Positions 1 to 7,810 of a DNA stretch of 64,000 nucleotides are shown in pieces. The notes under the pieces are model-generated. The model did no database searches. It saw nothing but the letters and a program-made list of their open reading frames with translations, and had not been told where the DNA came from. Both the position numbers and the translations under genes were made by a program. Source of the DNA: Bacteroidales bacterium UBA1189 (lineage in GTDB: Bacteria; Bacteroidota; Bacteroidia; Bacteroidales; Bacteroidaceae); NCBI GenBank assembly GCA_002309805.1, contig DBYJ01000055.1, forward strand, positions 1-64,000, read 5' to 3'. The first letter of the stretch is position 1, and every line of letters begins with the position of its first letter.

Positions 1-205
1 ATGAATAAACACGAATTTTTCACGAAAAAATAATTTATGGATAATTGATGGGTAATTAATGTTCATTTGTGTGGCGTCGCAGACAAAAAAGTATTTTCTT
101 TTATCTTTAGCCTACGGCGTAACGCGAATAACCATGAATAAACACGAATTTTTCACGAATTAAAATTTTTTGGATGATTCATGGTTCATTGGTGGTCATT
201 CGTGC
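1..205. repeat. Imperfect direct repeat, two copies of about 72 bp
   Basis: The block starting at 1 recurs at 134. The first 26 bases of each copy are identical (ATGAATAAACACGAATTTTT then CACGAA), and the rest is related but diverged (TGGATaATTgATGG.. versus TGGATgATTcATGG..). The stretch from 1 to 303 holds no convincing gene. Repeats of this flavour are often dispersed between genes in Bacteroidetes, but the copy number in this genome cannot be seen here. A third element, CACTTTTTTCCG, lies at about 266-277, close to the end of the first gene. Confidence 0.7.
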
Positions 206-303
206 TTAAAAAACTTCTTTCCGTAGTTGAAGAAAATCAGTCTGTTTGTTTTTACAATAATACTCACTTTTTTCCGTAATTCCAAATCAGTGGAATGATT
301 TTT

Positions 304-1308
304 TCACTGAATGTCAGTGGGTTGGAGATGTCGGGTCTGGGGATCCCACTGGAGGGGGTGGAGCTCGGTGTGACGGTGGCAGATGCGCTCGGCGAAGTAG
401 TTGAGGCTTTGGATGCGGGTACCGGCGGGGATGTCCTTCGCAATGTCGTCGAGGAGCTGATTGAGACGCTGCTGGAGGAGTCCCGTGGTGAGGAGGTATT
501 CTGCTTCTTCGCCAATGGTAATGCCGGGGATAGTGACTTCATGTTCGAGGCGGACGATGACGTTTTCCGTAATCTCATAGACGGGCATGGGGTGATAGGG
601 CGGACAGGGCGTGCCGAGGACGTCGTAGCAGAAGTCGAAGAGTGTGCGGTAGACCTGTTTCCTGAGGCGCTCCTGGTTCGACAGGGGGCGGCGTGAGTAG
701 TCGGGCGGGAAGAAGAACAGCTCGTCGCGGGGGTTACGGACATCGCTGTTCAGCTCGGGGACGAGCAGGCGGAATCCTGTCTGTCCGTCATTGAGTGGGG
801 CAATGAGGTTGAGGCGCCTTCCGTAGTCCATGAAGCGGGCGAGCGTCTCCTTCGAGGCCTTGACGTGGCGGGTGAGTTCGTTCAGGCTCCAGCGGCAGAG
901 CGAGGTGAGGTTGAGGCACTGGGTCTTGAGCATGATGAGTGCGCCGCGCATCTTCACCGTGTCACCCTCGGGCACGATGGCGGGGTCGAAGGTCATGTCC
1001 ATAAACTCGCGCTCGATGAAGATGAAGTCCTGCACGGGCCACGCGACGAGGTAGGAGTTCCTGCGTCGGGGCTGACCGTCGGGACCGATTTCGCCCCCGC
1101 GGTGGATGGTGATGAAGCCTGCCTCAGCGGCGTGGTCCAGATGGCGTCGGACGGTCTTCTCGCTCATGCCAGTCACGCGGGCGAGAGTCTGCTGGGTGAC
1201 GTACGAGGTGTGCTCGTTGCGGTCGGTGTGGAACATCAGCTGGGTCAGCGTCACCAGCTCGTCCATCCTAAGGTGCTCGGCTGCCGAGCGGGGAAAGGGA
1301 ATGTACAT
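304..1308 (-). CDS. Winged helix-turn-helix protein of unknown function
   Basis: A 334-residue soluble protein with no signal peptide or membrane segment. Residues 15-70 read as a winged helix-turn-helix: TLARVTGMSEKTVRRHLDHA is a recognition-helix pattern, followed by a wing (GFITIHRGG). A second helical region around residues 140-165 (LNELTRHVKASKETLARFMD) may be another helix-turn-helix, so the protein could contain tandem winged helices as seen in some plasmid replication initiators. I do not recognise the family. The ATG at 1308 is the first start in the frame. It is the last gene of the left-hand accessory group, and repeated CACTTT(T)CCG motifs lie upstream of it and just past its stop. 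A DNA-binding regulator or Rep-like protein is an inference. Confidence 0.6.
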   Translation of the reverse strand: MYIPFPRSAAEHLRMDELVTLTQLMFHTDRNEHTSYVTQQTLARVTGMSEKTVRRHLDHAAEAGFITIHRGGEIGPDGQPRRRNSYLVAWPVQDFIFIEREFMDMTFDPAIVPEGDTVKMRGALIMLKTQCLNLTSLCRWSLNELTRHVKASKETLARFMDYGRRLNLIAPLNDGQTGFRLLVPELNSDVRNPRDELFFFPPDYSRRPLSNQERLRKQVYRTLFDFCYDVLGTPCPPYHPMPVYEITENVIVRLEHEVTIPGITIGEEAEYLLTTGLLQQRLNQLLDDIAKDIPAGTRIQSLNYFAERICHRHTELHPLQWDPQTRHLQPTDIQ

Positions 1309-1362
1309 TAGATTGATTTTGGAGAGTTAAAATAAAATCGGGAGTTAAAGGGGAAGTAAAAG

Positions 1363-1511
1363 TGGAAGTTAACTCGCTTCGCTCATGGAAGTTAACTCGC
1401 TTTGCTCGTGGACGAATGCTTCCTACAGCAATAGATTTGTCCTGAGCGAAGCTCATAACTTCCATTTTAACTTCCATTTTTAATTCCATGAGCAAAGCGA
1501 ATTAACTCCCA
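1363..1511. repeat. Tandem 23-bp repeat with inverted partners
   Basis: Two adjacent copies of TGGAAGTTAACTCGCTTCGC plus TCA (second copy with two changes) lie at 1363-1408. Inverted, diverged copies occur at about 1453-1475 and 1483-1511 (TTCCATGAGCAAAGCGAATT plus AACTCCCA). The arms could pair in RNA or DNA. This looks like a degenerate intergenic repeat family rather than a protein-coding feature. Confidence 0.6.
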
Positions 1512-1601
1512 TTTAATTTTCAATTGTTTACGGAAAAAATGCCCGTCCAGTGGTCTGGGTTGCCATCGCAGTGGAATTTCGTCGCCGTCGATTTTTTCCT
1601 G

Positions 1602-1636
1602 AAAACCGGGAATCCGGGCCCGGGATTCCCAGTTTT
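1602..1636 (-). terminator. Hairpin terminator, probably for the 1761-2597 gene
   Basis: Arms AAAACCGGGAATCC and GGATTCCCAGTTTT pair over 14 bp with one C-A mismatch around a 7-base GC loop. It lies about 125 bases beyond the stop of the minus-strand gene at 1761. Both outer ends are A/T runs, so it may act in either direction. The U-tract is short. Confidence 0.5.
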
Positions 1637-1685
1637 GTATGTTAGTAGTCAGTAGATAATAGTATATAGTTAATAGTATATCTGT

Positions 1686-1738
1686 CACTTTCCGACCACT
1701 TGCGAGGCACTTTCCGTCCACCATGGGGCACTTTTCCG
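1686..1738. repeat. Three iteron-like CACTTTCCG motifs
   Basis: CACTTTCCG occurs at 1686-1694 and 1708-1716, and CACTTTTCCG at 1729-1738. The spacing is 22 and 21 bp, about two helical turns, so a protein could bind them on one DNA face. Similar sequences occur at about 266-277 (CACTTTTTTCCG) and 3572-3585 (reverse strand, GCACTTTTTTCGG). They may be binding sites for the adjacent winged-helix protein, but this is inference only. Confidence 0.4.
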
Positions 1739-1760
1739 TGGCGTGGGATTCAGCGCCGTG

Positions 1761-2597
1761 TTACGACGCCTCTGCTACTCCGTCGTGGGCCACACGGCCC
1801 TGGTCTCCTTTCTGCTCGCCTTGGAGCTGTTTGAGGTATTCTTTCCTGAGCTCAGGAATCATTTTCTTGCGCAAAAGTGTGCGCATGGTGACTTTTTCGT
1901 CAACCTTTGTGTTGAGGAACGCAGCAAACCCTTCAGGGTCGATTTGTTCATCAACGGTGGGGAGGAGAATTTGGATTCCATCGCCGGGGACAGCCTTGGT
2001 CCAACCGCGTGAAGTGGTTTTCACGGTGCCGTCGGCCTTGGTGCGGCTGACCTTGCCTTCGTGATAGCTTAGGATCGTCTTGGCTGTCTCCAGCGAGCAG
2101 CCCGTACGTTCCCTAAGAGTCACCACTGCCTTCATCGCCTCGTTGTCCAGGATGTGGGCATTGAGGAAGAAGGTCTGCTCGGTGGAGAGCGAGCCCTTCA
2201 TCAGTTCCTTCACCACCTTGCACCAGCCGGTGAAGTCCTCGACGTCGGAAGTGACGTCAATGAGTTCCATATCTTCCAACCCCGTGTAGATGAGCGGGTA
2301 GGTCGTAGCATCAGGCACGATGAGGACATCGTCGCCACTCCATTCCGTCACCACCTCACCGGTGGCAACGTCCACCATCTCAATGCCGGCCTCGCCAGCC
2401 ACATCGGGCGAACAGACCAGCAGCGGATGCTTCCTCCTTAGCTTCTCCGCAAGGGAGAGGGTGTCCCCGAGGGCACTCTCCTTTGCAGATTGTTCATCAC
2501 TCGTAGCCTCTGACTGGGCTACATTTTCAACACTCTTGCGGGCAGACTCGAATTTTTTGGCCTGCCACATTGATAAGACCATTAAATACTTGTTCAT
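1761..2597 (-). CDS. Hypothetical protein, 278 aa
   Basis: I do not recognise this protein. It is soluble, without a signal peptide. The N-terminal 50 residues are polar and probably disordered (ENVAQSEATSDEQSAKESA). The centre (about 60-150) is a mixed alpha/beta region and the C-terminus (about 225-278) is charged (EKVTMRTLLRKKMIPELRKE). It starts 12 bases after the stop of the 2610-3116 gene, so the two are very likely co-transcribed. A strong hairpin follows at 1602-1636. Function unknown. Confidence 0.6.
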   Translation of the reverse strand: MNKYLMVLSMWQAKKFESARKSVENVAQSEATSDEQSAKESALGDTLSLAEKLRRKHPLLVCSPDVAGEAGIEMVDVATGEVVTEWSGDDVLIVPDATTYPLIYTGLEDMELIDVTSDVEDFTGWCKVVKELMKGSLSTEQTFFLNAHILDNEAMKAVVTLRERTGCSLETAKTILSYHEGKVSRTKADGTVKTTSRGWTKAVPGDGIQILLPTVDEQIDPEGFAAFLNTKVDEKVTMRTLLRKKMIPELRKEYLKQLQGEQKGDQGRVAHDGVAEAS

Positions 2598-2609
2598 AGT
2601 TTTGATGAT

Positions 2610-3116
2610 TTAAAAGTTATTTACTTCTACTTTGACTGTTACCTTGACACCTTGGGCGTAGGTGCCGTTTTTCTTGAAAAAGTAGGTAAGACCTCTGGTT
2701 ATGGTCAGCGGGTCGTAATAAGAGAGACCACGATAGGAGATTTTGGTGTCTCCTACAACCTTGTCGACTCCAAGGGAGTCATCGCTGTATAGTTCTGCAT
2801 TTACTTGCTTTTCCAGTTCCTCCGCGATTATGCGGTGGACGTTGTTGGCTTTCTCAGCCAGACTTCCGTCCATTCTCAGTGTAGTCAACCTGTTGATGCG
2901 CAGGGGACTTCCACTGCCGGTGGAGGTGAGTGCTCCGTATTTGGAGTCTTCTGGTGTTGGCTTGGAGAGGATGTCTCCATAGCCTTTCTTCTTCTTTGAG
3001 ACTTCCTTTGGAGTCTCGCTAATTGGTTCAACACTTGTAGTCTCGGCCTCGGCCGTTTCTACCTTATTATTTACTTTTGCGTCCTGAAGGACGTCTTCTT
3101 TTTCTAAATATTTCAT
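2610..3116 (-). CDS. Hypothetical protein, 168 aa
   Basis: I do not recognise this protein. The first 60 residues are charged and low in complexity (KVNNKVETAEAETTSVEP, then SKKKKGYGDILSK). From about residue 70 it looks folded (RINRLTTLRMDGSLAEKANNV) and ends in beta-rich segments (GVKVTVKVEVNNF). There is no signal peptide or membrane segment. It is preceded by a long untranslated stretch with a TACCTTTG promoter element at 3462-3469, and its neighbour at 1761-2597 follows by 12 bases. Confidence 0.6.
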   Translation of the reverse strand: MKYLEKEDVLQDAKVNNKVETAEAETTSVEPISETPKEVSKKKKGYGDILSKPTPEDSKYGALTSTGSGSPLRINRLTTLRMDGSLAEKANNVHRIIAEELEKQVNAELYSDDSLGVDKVVGDTKISYRGLSYYDPLTITRGLTYFFKKNGTYAQGVKVTVKVEVNNF

Positions 3117-3461
3117 ATTTGAAAAATATTAATAATTAATTATTCACCTCGCCATTCTCACTTCAACAGCACATATCATCTTGACGAGGCTTATCTTTTT
3201 TTCATCCCGTCCGGGTCAGGCAGGCGTCGACTTTCCCGCTTTTCCCCGACTGGGGGTGGAGCCGCATCCGACGGGGAGGTTAGCAACGCCTCGTCCCGTT
3301 CGTCAGGCTCCGCAGTTCGCACGCGGAGGGTTTGCTGCGCCCTCACGTGCTTGGGCTTCTTTCATTGTAAATATGTCAATGATCTCGTTTCGCGTTCCCT
3401 CTTTGAAGTGGTACTCGTCCCTGGTTGGACTTTCCGCGCCTCGTTTCTCGGAAACGCGTTG

Positions 3462-3469
3462 CAAAGGTA
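3462..3469 (-). promoter_or_regulatory. Candidate -7 element for the 2610-3116 gene
   Basis: TACCTTTG on the minus strand matches the Bacteroidetes -7 consensus TAnnTTTG. It sits just downstream of the terminator of the previous gene. The nearest TTG is 16 bases upstream, shorter than the usual 19-21, so the -33 element is uncertain. A start here would give a leader of about 340 bases. Confidence 0.45.
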
Positions 3470-3473
3470 ATAT

Positions 3474-3509
3474 AAGAAAAAGGAGCAAAAAAAATAATTT
3501 TGCTCCTTT
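3474..3509 (-). terminator. Intrinsic terminator after the 3610-4350 gene
   Basis: On the minus strand a perfect stem AAGGAGCAAAA / TTTTGCTCCTT with a 7-base loop is followed by TTTCTT. It lies 100 bases beyond the stop of the gene at 3610. Confidence 0.7.
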
Positions 3510-3609
3510 ATTTGCTTAAGTTTCAATAAATTTCAATTGGCTGAAAAGTGTTCTTTTCACCGAATTGAGTTCACCGAAAAAAGTGCTTTTCGTTGAATTC
3601 CGTGCTGGC

Positions 3610-4350
3610 CTAAGAGACCTCGACAATGAATTTCCCGAGCAGTTTTGTTACCTCGGGAAGGAACGGCTTGTAATCTTCTTCGGTTACTTTCTGCATGCGG
3701 TCGCTGATACGCTTAATCTGTCTTTTCTCGTCTATTCCCTCGTCCCTGTCAAAGCCCGCATTGTCCTGACAGAAGAGCACGACATGCTTTGCAAACTCAC
3801 GGTACCGCTCACGGTGTTTGTCGGCAACTGTCTCCCTCAGCGTGATGACTTCCTTCTCCCTCATCCACTTATAGACAGCCATCCACCATTTCGTCAGTTC
3901 CGCACCTTGGTCGCGCCTCTTCCATGTTTCCTCAGCCAGCGCCTTTATCATCCCCTCACGGTCAACCGTGTTTTTTTTAGTCTGCCCGTTCGCACGCTTT
4001 TTGACATTGGCATTCAGCAGCTTCTTCGCCCCCGCGAAAAACTCCTGTTCTGTTTTTCGTGGCGTGAAGATGAGGTCGTTTTCATCGTCCTCCAATGACG
4101 TTGTACCGGGCTTGGGAACTTGCGCTGACGATGGTTTTTCCACAGATGGCTCGATACCGTCTGCCATGAGTTCATCTATAGCCCTGCGCGTGGCCTTTTC
4201 GGCCTTTTTCTGATTCTCCGCTGCTTCCATAAGGGCATTCGCCTTGTCTGCAAATTCCTTATTAGTCATTGTCTCAGTTAACACGTTGGAGAAAAGATTC
4301 TTCTCCTTCCGTGACTTCTTCATGTCTTCCAGTAAATCGTCGTATTCCAT
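3610..4350 (-). CDS. Hypothetical protein, 246 aa, highly charged
   Basis: I do not recognise this protein. It is rich in Lys and Glu, with a predicted coiled or helical N-terminal half (LEDMKKSRKEKNLF; NALMEAAENQKKAEKATRRA) and a helical C-terminal part from about residue 120 (REGMIKALAEETWKRRDQGA). It has no signal peptide. A plausible -7 element TATATTTG lies at 4376-4383 on the minus strand, 25 bases upstream of the ATG. It has its own terminator, so it is probably a separate transcript from the two genes to its left. Function unknown. Confidence 0.6.
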   Translation of the reverse strand: MEYDDLLEDMKKSRKEKNLFSNVLTETMTNKEFADKANALMEAAENQKKAEKATRRAIDELMADGIEPSVEKPSSAQVPKPGTTSLEDDENDLIFTPRKTEQEFFAGAKKLLNANVKKRANGQTKKNTVDREGMIKALAEETWKRRDQGAELTKWWMAVYKWMREKEVITLRETVADKHRERYREFAKHVVLFCQDNAGFDRDEGIDEKRQIKRISDRMQKVTEEDYKPFLPEVTKLLGKFIVEVS

Positions 4351-4375
4351 TTGTCTGATGTTGTTTTTCTCCCTG

Positions 4376-4383
4376 CAAATATA
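4376..4383 (-). promoter_or_regulatory. Candidate -7 element for the 3610-4350 gene
   Basis: TATATTTG on the minus strand fits TAnnTTTG and is 25 bases from the ATG at 4350. A -33 TTG at the usual spacing is not obvious. Confidence 0.45.
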
Positions 4384-4467
4384 CAGCTTTTTCTGTCAAT
4401 CAGTAAAAAAATGGGGTGGAAAAACAAAAAATCCTTATCCAGAGTTCCTTATTTTATAAATTTATAG

Positions 4468-4475
4468 TACCTTCG
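4468..4475 (+). promoter_or_regulatory. Candidate -7 element for the symporter gene
   Basis: TACCTTCG differs from TAnnTTTG at one position and lies 30 bases before the chosen ATG at 4506. Only TTC is found at the -33 spacing, so the promoter is weakly supported. Its position argues against the longer reading frame that opens at 4416. Confidence 0.35.
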
Positions 4476-4505
4476 CGGCCAAATTCAAAAAAGGTATTAG
4501 GTTTT

Positions 4506-6080
4506 ATGATCGTAAAGATTGTTCTTCTGATTGTGTTCTTCGCCGTGATGATCGGCGTGGGTGTGTCGTGCCGTAAGAGTGCGGCTGGTGTGACGGGATT
4601 CGTGCTGGGCGGCAGGAACGTGGGCTCGTGGCTCACCGCCTTCGCATTCGGTACGAGCTATTTCTCGGCTGTCATCTTCGTGGGCTATGCGGGTCAGTTC
4701 GGGTGGAAGTACGGTATGTCCGCCACATGGATCGGACTGGGTAATGCGCTGATTGGCTCGCTGTTGGCCTGGCGTATCTTGGGACGTCGGACAAGGCTGA
4801 TGACGCAGTATCTGCAGAGTGCCACCATGCCCGACTTCTTCGGTCAGCGGTTCGGCTCAACGGCTCTGAAGGTGGCGGCTTCGGTCATCGTCTTCATCTT
4901 CCTCGTTCCCTACACGGCATCGCTCTACAACGGTCTCTCGCGCCTGTTCGGGATGGCTTTCGGCATCGACTACACGTGGTGTGTCGTCGGCATGGCTGTG
5001 CTGACGGGTGCCTACGTTTGGCTGGGTGGCTACATGGCTACGGCAGTCAACGACTTCATCCAGGGCCTCATCATGCTGGTGGGCATCTGTGCTGTGGTGA
5101 TGGCTGTGCTGAACGGAAACGGCGGGTTCACGGAGGCTGTCAACCGCCTCTCGCAGATCCCCTCCGAGGCTGCTCCGACACTGAACGGCGCGTTCACCTC
5201 GTTCCTCGGCCCTCAGCCCCTGTGGCTTCTGGGCGTGGTTCTGCTGACGTCATTAGGCACATGGGGCCTGCCCCAGATGGTGGGCAAGTTCTACGCCATC
5301 CGCGACGAGGCTGCCATCCGCAAGGGCACGTTCATCTCGACGTTTTTCGCCATCATCGTGGCTGGTGGATGCTACTTCCTGGGTGGTTTCGGCCGGTTGT
5401 ATGCGCCTGTCATTGAATATACTGCCTCGGGTACGCCCATCTACGACAGCATCATTCCCTCCATGCTGGCCTCGCTGCCCGACGTGATGATCGGCGTGGT
5501 CATCATCCTGGTGCTCTCTGCCTCTATGTCCACGCTCTCGTCGCTGGTGCTGACTTCAGGCTCAACGCTGACGCTCGACATCATCAAACCCGCCGTATCG
5601 CGCGGGGGAAAGACGATGAAGGAACATTCGCAGCTGCTCTGCATCCGCCTGCTGGTGCTGTTCTTTATCGTGGTTTCCAGCGTGTTGGCCATTGTTCAGG
5701 CGAAGAGCTCCGTCACCTTCATAGCCCAGCTGATGGGTATATCGTGGGGAGCCTTGGCTGGTGCCTTCCTTGCCCCGTTCCTCTACGGGCTCTATTGGAA
5801 GCGCACCACTCCTGCTGCCGTCTGGGCAAGCTTCATCGTGGGCATAGGTGTCATGTGCGGCTGTATGTACGGCACCTTCACGCACCATACGTTCATCAGC
5901 CCCTTCCTCTCGTCGCCCATCAACGCGGGTGTCCTGGCCATGCTGCTCGGATTGGTCGTCGTTCCCCTTGTGAGCGCCGTCACCCGCGTCAGGAATAAGG
6001 AAGCCGTCAGCGGCATGTTCCAGTGCTACGAGCGTACCGTCACCGTCCGCGCCTCCACATCGCTGAAGGAAGAAGAGTAA
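4506..6080 (+). CDS. Sodium:solute symporter (SSS family)
   Basis: A 524-residue inner-membrane transporter of the SSS family (LeuT fold), which couples solute uptake to sodium. About 13 hydrophobic segments run through the protein. The N-terminal helix (IVKIVLLIVFFAVMIGVGV) is followed by the typical GFVLGGRNVGSW loop and a conserved FAFGTSYFSAV segment in TM2, where sodium-coordinating residues lie in the family. The substrate cannot be told from sequence alone; sugars, sialic acid, amino acids and carboxylates all occur in this family. The start at 4506 is chosen because the upstream 30 codons would place soluble residues before TM1 and overlap the likely promoter. It is single, with no transport-related neighbours. 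Confidence 0.85.
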   Translation: MIVKIVLLIVFFAVMIGVGVSCRKSAAGVTGFVLGGRNVGSWLTAFAFGTSYFSAVIFVGYAGQFGWKYGMSATWIGLGNALIGSLLAWRILGRRTRLMTQYLQSATMPDFFGQRFGSTALKVAASVIVFIFLVPYTASLYNGLSRLFGMAFGIDYTWCVVGMAVLTGAYVWLGGYMATAVNDFIQGLIMLVGICAVVMAVLNGNGGFTEAVNRLSQIPSEAAPTLNGAFTSFLGPQPLWLLGVVLLTSLGTWGLPQMVGKFYAIRDEAAIRKGTFISTFFAIIVAGGCYFLGGFGRLYAPVIEYTASGTPIYDSIIPSMLASLPDVMIGVVIILVLSASMSTLSSLVLTSGSTLTLDIIKPAVSRGGKTMKEHSQLLCIRLLVLFFIVVSSVLAIVQAKSSVTFIAQLMGISWGALAGAFLAPFLYGLYWKRTTPAAVWASFIVGIGVMCGCMYGTFTHHTFISPFLSSPINAGVLAMLLGLVVVPLVSAVTRVRNKEAVSGMFQCYERTVTVRASTSLKEEE

Positions 6081-6106
6081 TAAAAATTAAGAATTAAAAA
6101 AAATTT

Positions 6107-6214
6107 AATGAAGAATGAAAAATGAAGAATAAATAACTTTGCCTGCGGAGATGCCGACAGAGGGAAGGAAACGCTGCATACAGAGCATTTTATTCTTCAT
6201 TTTCATTCTTCATT
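6107..6214. repeat. Inverted repeat between convergent genes
   Basis: A 27-base arm at 6107-6133 (AATGAAGAATGAAAAATGAA plus GAATAAA) recurs inverted at 6188-6214 with one base difference, the right arm running over the stop of the FAD gene at 6210. It separates two convergent genes and may form a long terminator-like stem in both transcripts. Similar GAAGAATGAAAA-type sequences are common between Prevotella genes. Confidence 0.6.
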
Positions 6215-7766
6215 GTAAAAGCTTTGCCGCTTTTTCGGCGCAACGTTCGCCGTCGATGGCTGCTGAGACGATGCCTCCTGCATAACCGGCTCCCTCGCCA
6301 CATGGGAAAAGTCCCTGGATGCGAATGTGCTGCAACGTCTCCTTGTCGCGCAGGATTCGAACGGGAGAAGAGGTGCGGGTCTCCACTCCGATGACGCAGG
6401 CCTCGTCCGTGAGGAAGCCGTGGCTCTGCCGTCCGAATTGTTCGAAACCCTTTCTGAGCCGCTGCCCGATAAACTCAGGCAACCAGAAGTGCAGGGGCGA
6501 TGAAATCAGCCCCGGGCTATAACTTGAGGAAGGGAGGTCGTAGGAAAGTTTTCCCTTGACAAAGTCCGCCATCCGTTGTGCAGGAGCCGTCTGCCGCATC
6601 CCTCCCTGCTGCCACGCAAGTCGCTCAAGCTGCTCCTGAAACTCCATCATGAGGAGAGGGGAGGGGGACTGATGTGCGATGTCTTCCGGATGCAGTTCGA
6701 CCACCATGCCAGCGTTGCTCCAACGACCATTGCGCCCTGAGGGCGACATGCCGTTGACCACCACCTGTTCAGGACCCGATGCTGCGGGCACCACAAATCC
6801 CCCAGGGCACATGCAGAACGAATAGACGCCGCGCCCGTCGACTTGTGTAACGAAGCTGTATTCCGCCGCAGGCAACCAGCGCCCACGACCGTTCTTGTTG
6901 TGGTATTGGATTTGGTCGATGAGCTCTGCAGGATGCTCCAGGCGAACGCCTACGGCGATGCCTTTTGCCTCAATTTCAATCTGATTATTGTAGAGCCAGC
7001 GATAGACATCGCGTGCCGAATGCCCTGTGGCAAGAATGACTGCCGAGGCACGGAAGGCGGTTCCTCCCTCACATTCAATCCCCGCGACGCGGTTTTTCTC
7101 GATGAGGATACCCGTCATCTTCGTCTCGAAATGCACCTCACCCCCCGAGCGAAGAATGGTGTTGCGCATGTTCTCGATGACGCGCGGCAATCTGTCGGTG
7201 CCGATGTGGGGGTGGGCATCGGAGAGGATGGCTGTGGAAGCCCCATGCTGGCAGAAAACACTCAGGATCTTATCGACGTTGCCGCGTTTTTTGCTGCGGG
7301 TGTAGAGTTTGCCGTCGCTGTAGGCCCCCGCACCTCCTTCGCCGAAGCTGTAGTTCGATTCGGGGTCGACGGTATGCTCGCGACTGATGCGAGCAATGTC
7401 CTTTTTGCGGCTGTGGACATCCTTGCCCCGCTCCACGACGATGGGGCGGAAGCCCAGTTCAATGAGCCGTAGCGCAGCAAACAATCCTCCAGGACCTGCT
7501 CCCACGACAACGACTGGCGGACGACCCTCCACATTGGGGTAGTCGGTATGGACATATTCGTCGTCCGCAGGCAGTTCGTTGATGTACGCCCTGACGCTGA
7601 GGTTAACGAATATCTGTCGCTGACGCGCATCGATGCTACGCTTCAGCACACGCACGGCATGAATCGTGCGGATGTCAAGTCCATAGGTGTGAGCAATGTA
7701 GTCCTTGACAGTCTGCTCATTGTATGCCTGCTGCGGCAAAATTCGGAGTTGGTATTCTGAAATCAT
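6210..7766 (-). CDS. FAD-dependent dehydrogenase (COG2509 family)
   Basis: A 518-residue flavoprotein of unknown substrate. A dinucleotide-binding motif VVVGAGPGGLFAALRL lies at about residues 85-100, followed by an acidic strand end (VVERG) that contacts ribose. A second FAD-contact segment (ILATGHSARDVYRWL) and the C-terminal GEGAGYAGGIVSAAIDG match this conserved family, which includes proteins annotated as FAD-dependent dehydrogenases. The N-terminal 70 residues (LDIRTIHAVRVLKRSIDARQ) are the family's own extra domain. It lies 44 bases after addB on the same strand and is probably in the addAB transcript; a functional link is not established. Confidence 0.85.
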   Translation of the reverse strand: MISEYQLRILPQQAYNEQTVKDYIAHTYGLDIRTIHAVRVLKRSIDARQRQIFVNLSVRAYINELPADDEYVHTDYPNVEGRPPVVVVGAGPGGLFAALRLIELGFRPIVVERGKDVHSRKKDIARISREHTVDPESNYSFGEGGAGAYSDGKLYTRSKKRGNVDKILSVFCQHGASTAILSDAHPHIGTDRLPRVIENMRNTILRSGGEVHFETKMTGILIEKNRVAGIECEGGTAFRASAVILATGHSARDVYRWLYNNQIEIEAKGIAVGVRLEHPAELIDQIQYHNKNGRGRWLPAAEYSFVTQVDGRGVYSFCMCPGGFVVPAASGPEQVVVNGMSPSGRNGRWSNAGMVVELHPEDIAHQSPSPLLMMEFQEQLERLAWQQGGMRQTAPAQRMADFVKGKLSYDLPSSSYSPGLISSPLHFWLPEFIGQRLRKGFEQFGRQSHGFLTDEACVIGVETRTSSPVRILRDKETLQHIRIQGLFPCGEGAGYAGGIVSAAIDGERCAEKAAKLLQ

Positions 7767-7810
7767 CTTGTTGATTTACAAGTTAACGATTTACTATTAA
7801 TGGTTTGCGT

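Larger units (their letters stand above)
1309..1760. other. Gene-free spacer rich in repeats
   Basis: There is no convincing gene in these 452 bases. They hold a 23-bp tandem repeat (1363-1385 and 1386-1408, TGGAAGTTAACTCGCTTCGC plus TCA), inverted relatives of the same sequence at about 1453-1511, a strong hairpin at 1602-1636 and three iteron-like CACTTT(T)CCG motifs at 1686-1738. The short open frames in the spacer have repetitive, low-quality translations and I do not call them. Confidence 0.6.
3117..3609. other. Spacer with terminator, promoter and long leader
   Basis: No gene is called in these 493 bases. From right to left on the minus strand there is the tail of the previous transcript, a strong terminator hairpin (3474-3509), a TACCTTTG -7 element (3462-3469) and then about 340 bases of probable untranslated leader before the 2610-3116 gene. 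The leader is GC-rich in 3200-3360, unlike both flanks. Open frames on either strand in this stretch have arginine- and proline-rich translations without family features. Confidence 0.5.

Noticed and set aside
1467..1724. 85-codon open frame on the - strand
   Set aside because: It covers a terminator hairpin and intergenic repeats, and its translation has no domain-like pattern.
3181..3519. 112-codon open frame on the + strand
   Set aside because: It runs through a terminator and a minus-strand promoter and has a low-complexity Pro/Arg/Ser translation.
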